Of a stretch of DNA of 29,472 nt, positions 18,701 to 22,469 are shown piece after piece. The notes under the pieces are model-generated. The model saw only the letters and a program-made list of their open reading frames with translations. It made no database searches and was not told where the DNA came from. The position numbers and the translations under genes were made by a program. The stretch spans positions 1 through 29,472 of IMG/VR virus record IMGVR_UViG_3300044675_005440; one strand, 5' to 3'. Position 1 is the stretch's first letter; every line of letters begins with the position of its first letter. The stretch comes from a virus.

Positions 18701-21659
18701 ATCAGGTTACAGAACTACTCCTACTGTGACTTTTGATGGTGGCAACGGCTCGGGTGCTCAAGCAGTGGTTCGTGCTGAAAACACTATGATTCGTAGCTTT
18801 ACTACTACCATCAAGTTTGATCGTTGTCAGTATGTGACCAGCATCAATGAATGGAGCTCTACTGCCACATACCAAACTGGACAAATGGTACGTTATGATG
18901 ACCGAGTTTGGATGGCAGTGAGTGATGATTCTACACCGGTTGTTGGACCCACATTTGATCTTGCCAACTGGGAAGAAGTTGATCCAGCTACCTTAAGTGG
19001 CGTGGATCGTACCATGGGATTGTATGTGCCTGGCGTTAATCAGCCTGGACTTGAATTGCCATTACTGATTGACGGAGTTGATTATCCCGGTGTGCAAGTA
19101 TATGGTGACTACTTCTTGGGCAACTTGGCCAACACTGACGCTGTGTTTGAAAGTGAGTTCACTGACCCTACTCTAGGCGAAAGAGCCACCAGCGTCAACA
19201 TTGATGGTGGCCAGTTTGTGGGCATCTACGAAGGACATGCACCAGAAGAATTGGTCAACGGTGCAGAGTATGATACCTTGGACATGCGAGTATACACTCG
19301 TCCAGGCAGTGATTGGCAACTAGATGGCCACGGATTTGAAATAGCAAATACTCGATATACCTATGATCCAACAATCACTGATACCTACAGTTGGACCAAT
19401 TTGTTAGAACACCCGGTGCAGGTTCTGGTCAGCAATCAGACCACTGGTCGAGATCTTGTGGAAGACATTGATTACACAGTAAACTGGGTAGATCAAACCA
19501 TCACTGTGGTTGACAATGTGGCCAACAATGATATCATCAACATTGCTGTCTACGAACTTGGTGGCGGCGTCCAGTTGTTCCGTGGCAATTACACAGGCAC
19601 TGATGCAAGTGATTCAGTTGTGATACCGGTAAGTGCTGATGAAATACAAACTGTGGCAGTGTTCCGCAATAGTGCAAATGTTCCAGGAATAACGTGGGAA
19701 CCTTATATTGACTCTGTGGCCTGGAGTTTGTTTGACAGTTATGAAAAACTTGATGTAGTAAACAACAGCGGCAATTATTATCGTGCTTTGCAAGCGGTGC
19801 CAGTTGGTACTGACATCACCGCAGTTGCTTATTGGGAATTATTTGTTCCGTCTACTGAAAGTATTGTGTTTTTCAATACAACCTTTGCCGCTATTGACGG
19901 TGTTGCATTAGTAGCATTTGGTATTTTGAACCCAGCAATCAGTGCTGGTGTGTTAGAACTAGGGCAAACTTATAGAATTAACACTGTGGGAACCACTAAC
20001 TTTATCACAGTTGGCGCCGCCGTAAACACAGTAGGAACAGAATTTACCGCAACTGGTACCGCAACAGGAACAGGCACTGCTACCATTGCCTACAGCTGGA
20101 GCACTCCTCAAGTCAACACATTTGTTGCTGATGCTGATATTGTGTCTAGTCGCACACTGAACTTGGACATATACACTGGAGGAACCAATCCTGCCAATAT
20201 GGTGGTGACCAAGAACGGTCTGCGCCTGCGTCCCGCAGATGGCGTTGAATGGATCAGCGACGGAAGCACTACGAATTTTGATCTTCCCACACGCGGTGGT
20301 TTTACTCAACAGATCATCAATGCACCAACTGACATCAAGGTATGGGTTGACGGTATTTTACAAGTACAAAGTGTGGGCCTGGTCACTGGATCATACAGTG
20401 TTACTATCTGGTCTGGAGCCGAAAATCGTCAGGTGATATTTGTAGATTCCCCTGCGGTAGGCTCAACAATTTTGATTGCAGTAAACACTGTGGCCGAGTA
20501 TGATGTGGCTGCCAACACAATTGAGATTATAACTCCTCCCAACATTGGAGACGTCTTCCAAGTTATTGGTTGGAACGACACTCGTCAGCAAAATGCTCTT
20601 ACACTGGTGTTCCAAGGACCTGTGACCACTGGTATCACCGTAGTTGAACCGTACGACAGCACTGACTTTGATTCTGGCACACTATCTGGTGATCCTGGCA
20701 GTTTTGACTACAGTCAAGGAACAGCTATACCCAACAATGACTTTTGGCTACGCCGTGCTGATGTAGACCCCAGCAGACTTTGGGTCACACTGGATGGGTT
20801 CAGGCTGTTCGAAGGTGAAGATTATGTGGTTGAGGGAGAGTACTTGATACTAGCTTCTGGAGCAATTGGTTCTGCTGACATCATGGTAATTACTGAATTC
20901 ACCAATTCTGTTGTGCCAGAAGCTATGGCATTCCGCATATACCAAGACATGCGTGGAGTACAGGCCACATATAGAATTACCAGCGCTACTACAACTGCGG
21001 TATCACAGGCTGTATCTGCGACTGATGATATTATCTATGTTGATGATGCGTCTGTATTGAGCGCACCTGATCTACCAAATGGTATATTTGGTGTTATCAC
21101 CATTGGTGGTGAACGCATTATGTATCGTGTACGAGACACTGCACTGAACTTTGTGAGCAGTTTGTTGCGTGGCACCGCTGGTTCGGGTGCAGCAGAACAT
21201 GTGGTGGGAACACCAGTCTACGACATCAGCCGCGGCAACTTGTTGTTGTCAGAATATCAAGACTATGTTGAAAGTGATACACTAATTGGCGACGGATCAA
21301 GCACATTGTTCTATGCAACTACGGTATCTATTGATACCACTAACGAAGACAGCACATTTGATGTGCGTAGTTTAGAAGTATACGTTGGCGGCGCACGTCA
21401 GTACGCATACTCTGACACTACAGTAGCAATTGAACCAGGGCAATATCGCTGGAACGTGGCAGAATTTACTCCACTAGCAATTGAATTTGTAACACAAGAT
21501 CAGTATCCTGAATTAACTGCACCGCCAGCGGGTGTTGAAGTAACCATGCTGGTTCGTAAAGGGGTCACTTGGTACGCACCCGGCGTAGGAACCCCTAGTG
21601 ACGGCATAGCACTGCAAGAAACCAACACTCCGGCCGCAAGGTTCTTACGAGGCTTATAA
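6783..21659 (+). CDS. Giant modular baseplate wedge/adhesion protein in gp7 position
   Basis: This uninterrupted 4958-residue ORF begins at an ATG overlapping the gp6-like stop, with GGAG at 6772-6775 spaced 7 bases away. The N-terminus (VDFLPQIFQTETNKQFLAAT, then FKKTQGYIGRTVGPG) and the C-terminal SDGIALQETNTPAARFLRGL are conserved in the large structural proteins after gp6 in aquatic T4-like phages. T4 gp7 itself has 1032 residues. Other core-like blocks are at residues ~713-793 (LNPWTRSNRWFHIDVI), ~1447-1510 (PQYTPWEMLGITEQPSWWEL), ~1660-1740 and ~3818-3870 (VLDYIQEVKPYHVQIREF). Between them are adhesion-type modules: a cupredoxin-like domain (~211-297), seven FG-GAP blades (~2370-3263), four CBM5/12-like motifs (~1961, 2990, 4022, 4313), GYxxPPxV repeats (~3931-4000), a Gly/Thr module (~4390-4440) and repeated beta-sandwich units. 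I infer a wedge scaffold carrying receptor-binding domains. The gp7 assignment rests on position and recalled family sequence. Confidence 0.85.
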   Translation: MATTRSVDFLPQIFQTETNKQFLAATLDQLIQEPKFKKTQGYIGRTVGPGVNPNDKYVVEPSTTRADYQLEPGVISLEPDTSIIKNAITYPGINDAVQFNGGNDTRPDRLYASEYYTWDPFVNFDTFVNFSQYFWLPNGPAAVDVAAVGVPTTDNFVVNRENGVYTFSGLAGNNPVIEVLRGGSYTFQVAQNTKETVNYRVSNVGISAYQIDFQSNPTLTLARGNTYVFNLNLNGNYPFWIKTSPTTGVGDAYNSGVSRNGALIGLVTFTVPQDAPDTLYYASQTQSNMQGQLAIVDGQAGTGPGFWIQAAPGIAGVVPSTPNISSRDVLGVVNNGEDLGQITFNVPLKDAQKFYYDLTNFGTVDLISNLKFNQINNVSVEEFIAAYGGIDGITNLNGRTLVFTEPVTDAEGGGWQRTTLYDPLPRDSTFNAQPGSFDTVFFDQTTDVDPADRYQLWQISYVTVGGYSYMSLAKTATVPNLNKFRILYGSTYSSTQWYKNNTGVFEQIPLLTAIQDTLYYQDGTDPEIFGRIKLLEQSENSTIDVDEILGQPNYTSPNGVTFTNGLKVKFIGDVIPASYASGTFNLLCTAAEFGTNYITTASTASLYVGEQITFSVPTIGGIAPGTYYVQSISANGIQFTISAQQYGTPVVLSPGAANVTAIVTSNLEYYVSNVGTAIELLLVTDYITPETYVVDNNVTTINAEPETLDYLTIDRASKDLNPWTRSNRWFHIDVINDTAVYNNTTAAFDNAYRAKRPIIQFRPGVRLYNMGTDGKQPVDIIDFDETDAFSNIQGTTSYSVDGYNLIDGTRIIFAADEDIAVKNKIYTVSFINPDTVSPLISQPIINLTLASDGEVLADQSTVCLRGDTLTGLTFWFDGADWLEAQQKTGVQQAPLFNVYDTTGASFGDQTKYQSSTFAGSKLFSYAVGDTGILDPVLQFPLQYLNINNVGDIVFENNLYKDTFLYVLDNASVTSNISSGSVREYVSRVVFDRKIGWQTAATQSQIRQQFKFSYAASTLKLDVRVDDAAANVPPVKLYVGSVFQDPSTYSYTRTNDSTTITLSQTYVIGDIIEVAVLSSQTSQVAFYQVPINLQNNPLNGNSDSFTLGTIRTHYESICENLNTLVGVINGANNTRDLGNIVPYGLTILQQSAPLTLAGYFMRSPSFNVFGALNYNDREYNKFKYQLLDAVTKQNIEFNTTAQILDTAIEDTTLGRVESQPFYWSDMLPSGAVYTTTNYTVSLTTTDTFDTVQVYDYTKSNYLGLDVYLNDVILTRGQDYVVATDGPRITVLATLTLGDSLVLQEYSSTYGSFVPNTPTKMGLYAAYVPGILTEQTSTGQTQVIQGHDGSITPIFGDLRDDVLLEFETRIYNNLKLDGNPVPMTVYDVLPGQFRDTGFSYAEINSVFNEDFLNYVGGNKLDYKTQQYSATNEFTWNYSSAQNKLNNENLLGAWRGINRYFYDTEQPQYTPWEMLGITEQPSWWELTYGPAPYTSGNTVLWDDLELGLVNDPIAPYIKPEFARPGLSQVIPVDSEGSLLSPFNSVVGTYNQTQFQKSWATGDGSPVEASWWNSSSYPFAVMQLLAVTQPAKFFALFADRDLYRYSEEFGQYLYNDRYRLDANGIEVYGNGVSKASYINWIVDYNRQTGVDSTTELAADLKNLDVRLCYRMASFSDKQYIKIYTEKSSPNSTNTALLIPDESYDLLLYKNQPFDRAVYSAVVVQKVTNGYSVFGYGSSLPYFNILESKATGLLQTISSGGITVRVPTFYTNNVAQVPYGFVFANETSVCDFLLSYGKLLEKEGLTFTNQSNGYILTWEQMCQEFLYWSQQGWDTDALLNLNPLAFKLSVTREQAIVDSIKVQTMDNILLDQNRRELNTRNLNIVRIGNTFSCEPLTDQTLSFIDLKFTTYEHMIVLNNQSVFGDLIYAPITGARQSRLNLVCVNTTDWTGQVDAPGFILNQNNVEEWTGLRTYAKGEIVKYKNVYWSALTIVQPSVNFNFNDWTQSDYAQIELGLLPNLANKADQLTNTYNINSANIENDTDLLSYGLIGFRPRQYMAALNLDDVSQLNVYRQFLGSKGTILSAELFTGANLGKETADYSIYENWAVQRAVYGANANRSFFELRLNRALLNSNPSLVQVVLPEQQSQADQTILLSDVWRQSYKLTSPDILPTTTEPITDAALPTAGYVNLDDVDITVFDINDLANVNANIDEIGVGTSIWVAKVNNYDWNIYRAQAVPGAIQHVCDNLDNTSRVIFSQQHGLSVGDTLIIKFFDIEVNGVYEVVGVSDLNTVNIVFQFAGDRVVANGTGLGFTLQTMRVAQASDVINLPYANDILPGAKVWVDNNGSNKWQVIEKQEVFTDVAQISPLLLDATEHFGSSVAQATNRLALLVGSPRYNHAGGSNTGAVYVYVKNYGDQYAPVSPVADADGILSLAITGARGFGNSADFGNQEWAVAGASASWGPNGAGEANSGYTAVIYRDPALGQPGVNPYAVWQLLTQPGTTTSTNPGLGEFGYSVAMSQDERWMYIGAPGLNSVHAYGRVDWEKQVVKALGDDSTVSYDIAQTIQINDDSQLTVTVDGQVQLLGTDYTVTLDSGMYTTVVFTVPPAAGNLVNITRTYVKQLDAQTYFDVVQSATSGAGVGAEFTVVRVRNEVGQPGSVLGTVGTTTLGTGYVNGNTVTIAASSFGGTANIVLTITSVDGVGGITGFNIAYTPVGIASVFSLNEVFFTVDNIYSFSITVNGVMYRPNIDYTYNVGTSDLTFVTIPAAGTVIIANAQGYFEYVNTLTDAGLIAGDRFGQSVSCSTDGRQVMIGAPDKTVAGEVEAGAVYVFDRDVQRFIAAGTTNTFTLLGTVTGPVSVIQNNVFLINQDDGVVDAANTFVWDGANSVTINGTVSVGDVIEIETNQFSLIQTITQVTVAEFSNFGESVDLCAYNCSLYVGEPQSSIQVYKGGVVERAVNQSRIYGTSTSGTANPVLTAGNTVRVNNMDVIVPDAWNILNTYAKNTVVYNLSGSTYTIYASIQSVPVSTAITNTAYWQPVTTTTVAASISVRSLAAQINVAVPNVSAVVSTTGYLTVSVKNNNAAPEFNKLQLAPGSIGTAFATLNFDTFVHTQVILSPYPVELAGFGATISIDDSATALAVGTPNGTLYLITIFDDGTTDFDVGSTIFFSTVIQSGAVYTYDYLSSSSPSVVNPGNFAFGQQISNSEVKEYDTFGIALNYTSGVLVVGAPYNDVEDSTAAFGRVFVFENTDRSPAWTVLREQLPVVDIRLLNSVFTYDRITSATTQFYDFFDPLQGKILGAARQNIDYISGIDPANYNVGPTSINGATWTAEHVGQVWWDISSVRFIDPNQDDIVYASRRWGQIFPGSTVDVYQWIVSDVAPAAYAGPGTPQNILSYSLSSRLGRDGIFATEYYFWVRGITSTATQQGKTLSVATVAQYISNPRGSGISYVAPINASTIALYNAGDYIEAFDTVINIEFDREYTTDNVHVEYELIGQGKADAFLSDNLYRKLQDSFCGVDTFGNSVPDPNLSIAERYGVQFRPRQSMFADRFAALKNYLTRANDVLAMYPISESRSFNLLNSAEPEPSANSGSWNLRVANLEILGFQNINTVALGYKYLVVSDSDNRGLWTIYTVQANEQSPGTRILVLTGVQGYNTADYWSYINWYRPGYNSSSKVVAEVANIAALDVLNVSVGSSARITANSQGKFEIYLLEDTGWSRVGLEDGTIEFSAELWDYAIGRFGFDIEVFDAQYYDQEPVIETRKIIQAINEELFVDDLVLERNRALTLMFNFVLSEFTAPEWLVKTSLIDVDHRIRDLAPYQNYRRDNQEFVLDYIQEVKPYHVQIREFNLRYNGFDDFLGTLTDFDLPAYYDTSLVIPQYTSPVLLPYDHGTAQISNSLSDVPASSTVWTNFPYNQWYNNYLLTVTSVEMIAGRFGTGYTEPPQVIITGDAEISAEAEAIINSLGQVVAVTVTNPGSGYRTTPTVTFDGGNGSGAQAVVRAENTMIRSFTTTIKFDRCQYVTSINEWSSTATYQTGQMVRYDDRVWMAVSDDSTPVVGPTFDLANWEEVDPATLSGVDRTMGLYVPGVNQPGLELPLLIDGVDYPGVQVYGDYFLGNLANTDAVFESEFTDPTLGERATSVNIDGGQFVGIYEGHAPEELVNGAEYDTLDMRVYTRPGSDWQLDGHGFEIANTRYTYDPTITDTYSWTNLLEHPVQVLVSNQTTGRDLVEDIDYTVNWVDQTITVVDNVANNDIINIAVYELGGGVQLFRGNYTGTDASDSVVIPVSADEIQTVAVFRNSANVPGITWEPYIDSVAWSLFDSYEKLDVVNNSGNYYRALQAVPVGTDITAVAYWELFVPSTESIVFFNTTFAAIDGVALVAFGILNPAISAGVLELGQTYRINTVGTTNFITVGAAVNTVGTEFTATGTATGTGTATIAYSWSTPQVNTFVADADIVSSRTLNLDIYTGGTNPANMVVTKNGLRLRPADGVEWISDGSTTNFDLPTRGGFTQQIINAPTDIKVWVDGILQVQSVGLVTGSYSVTIWSGAENRQVIFVDSPAVGSTILIAVNTVAEYDVAANTIEIITPPNIGDVFQVIGWNDTRQQNALTLVFQGPVTTGITVVEPYDSTDFDSGTLSGDPGSFDYSQGTAIPNNDFWLRRADVDPSRLWVTLDGFRLFEGEDYVVEGEYLILASGAIGSADIMVITEFTNSVVPEAMAFRIYQDMRGVQATYRITSATTTAVSQAVSATDDIIYVDDASVLSAPDLPNGIFGVITIGGERIMYRVRDTALNFVSSLLRGTAGSGAAEHVVGTPVYDISRGNLLLSEYQDYVESDTLIGDGSSTLFYATTVSIDTTNEDSTFDVRSLEVYVGGARQYAYSDTTVAIEPGQYRWNVAEFTPLAIEFVTQDQYPELTAPPAGVEVTMLVRKGVTWYAPGVGTPSDGIALQETNTPAARFLRGL
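7413..7674 (+). other. Cupredoxin-like module in the giant protein, copper ligands absent
   Basis: Residues ~211-297 of the giant protein follow the layout of small cupredoxin-like domains common in marine phage proteins: PTLTLARGNTYVFNL, then YPFWIKT, then VTFTVPQDAPDTLYY and a closing SNMQGQLAI. The usual ligand pattern is His before PFWIKT, Cys and His after YY, and Met. Here these positions read Tyr237, Ser283, Gln286 and Met289, so only Met is kept. A structural or adhesive role is more likely than electron transfer. Confidence 0.65.
13890..16571 (+). repeat. Seven FG-GAP-type blades forming a putative split beta-propeller
   Basis: Within the giant protein, seven segments share an FG-x-S/A-x opening and a V/I-G-x-P turn, most followed by a GAVYVY-like strand. 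They start near residues 2370 (FGSSVA, LVGSPR), 2434 (FGNSAD, VAGASA), 2508 (FGYSVA, YIGAPG), 2791 (FGQSVS, MIGAPD), 2918 (FGESVD, YVGEPQ), 3120 (FGATIS, AVGTPN) and 3208 (FGIALN, VVGAPY). Seven is the number needed for one integrin-alpha-like propeller. Spacing is uneven (64 to 283 residues), so extra domains are inserted between blades. Confidence 0.7.
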
Positions 21660-21673
21660 AGCAAGGTAAATAA

Positions 21674-21832
21674 ATGACCATGTCAAACACACAGTCAAAT
21701 CAGGCCACACCAGCAGCAAAACCTGCTGCTACGGCTCGCAAACCAAACGAACAAGGGACCATTTCGGTACAAGCTCACATGAGAATCTATGATCCAAAAA
21801 CGCAAAAAACTTATGTGGAGGGACGAGCATGA
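21674..21832 (+). CDS. Small 52-residue protein sharing a motif with the next gene
   Basis: This short gene lies between the giant gene and the 201-residue protein. AAGG at 21663-21666 precedes ATG 21674 by 7 bases; a second ATG at 21680 has worse spacing. Residues 1-30 are Ala/Pro/Lys/Asn-rich and probably disordered. Residues ~31-52 read GTISVQAHMRIYDPKTQKTY followed by VEGRA, a beta-hairpin-like motif. The next protein has a matching stretch near its N-terminus (GFVKISDPVTGEVLVDKKNA). The TGA at 21830-21832 overlaps the downstream ATG (ATGA), so the two are translationally coupled. I recognise no function. The location suggests a minor tail or baseplate protein, or a partner of the next gene product. 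Confidence 0.7.
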   Translation: MTMSNTQSNQATPAAKPAATARKPNEQGTISVQAHMRIYDPKTQKTYVEGRA

Positions 21833-22434
21833 TCACCCCAGGACTGTGTAAAATTGAAGGTTTTGTCAAAATTTCAGATCCTGTTACAGGCGAAGTTTTG
21901 GTAGATAAGAAAAACGCTATTCACTACGAAAACATCTCCGTAGCCATGGCGCAAACTCTGAGTGATCGTAACCTGGGTTACATCTATGAAATGGCGTTTG
22001 GCAACGGCGGCAGTTCGGTAGATCCTACTGGTGTTATTACCTATTTGCCCCCTAATACCACAGGCCAGAATGCTGATCTGTACAACGAAACTTATGCCAA
22101 GGTTGTCAACGACAATTCAGCAGCTGACACAGACCCAGAAAACAACAAAATGACCGTGCTGCACACTTCGGGCAACGTTTACACAGACATTCTAGTGCAA
22201 TGTTTACTGGACTACGGCGAGCCGCCAGAGCAGCAGGCATTTGATAACAGTACCAATTTCAACGGCGAATTTGTGTTTGACGAACTGGGACTAAAATCCT
22301 GGAACGGAAGTGCAACTGATCTGCGTCTAATTACTCACGTTATCTTTCACCCCGTACAAAAGAGCTTGAATCGTCAAATTCAAATTGACTACACTCTGCG
22401 TATACAGACATTAAGCAACATCAATGCTGTATAA
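21829..22434 (+). CDS. Putative tail/baseplate structural protein, 201 residues
   Basis: This 201-residue protein of unknown function resembles uncharacterised structural-region proteins of aquatic T4-like phages. The start is well supported by GGAGGGA at 21817-21823, just upstream of ATG 21829, which overlaps the previous stop. The N-terminus carries an IxDPxTGEVLVDKKNAIHYEN block, followed by a Gly/Asn-rich region (MAFGNGGSSVDPTGVITYLP) and a C-terminal beta-rich part (ITHVIFHPVQKSLNRQIQID). No signal peptide, membrane segment or catalytic motif is visible. It stands where gp8 would be in T4 order, but I see no convincing gp8 signature and do not assign that name. The TAA at 22432-22434 lies inside the TATAAATA box of the following gene. 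Confidence 0.8.
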   Translation: MITPGLCKIEGFVKISDPVTGEVLVDKKNAIHYENISVAMAQTLSDRNLGYIYEMAFGNGGSSVDPTGVITYLPPNTTGQNADLYNETYAKVVNDNSAADTDPENNKMTVLHTSGNVYTDILVQCLLDYGEPPEQQAFDNSTNFNGEFVFDELGLKSWNGSATDLRLITHVIFHPVQKSLNRQIQIDYTLRIQTLSNINAV

Positions 22435-22437
22435 ATA
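22430..22437 (+). promoter_or_regulatory. T4-type late promoter box (perfect TATAAATA)
   Basis: The octamer matches the T4 late consensus at all 8 positions and is followed by the AT-rich TCTATAATTAATTTAGG. It overlaps the stop codon of the upstream gene. The expected start of transcription near 22442-22443 leaves a leader of about 28 bases that includes AGGA at 22452-22455 and AAGG at 22458-22461 before ATG 22470. This is the best regulatory site in the window. Confidence 0.8.
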
Positions 22438-22469
22438 TCTATAATTAATTTAGGAACAAGGCGACCAAC

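Noticed and set aside
18575-20100. Repeats as a CRISPR array or tandem DNA satellite
   Set aside because: The repeats are protein-level modules with diverged DNA and no regular spacer length.
21665-21672. GGTAAATA as a late promoter for the 52-residue gene
   Set aside because: The predicted start would fall inside the gene. The bases are better explained as an AAGGT ribosome binding site plus spacer.
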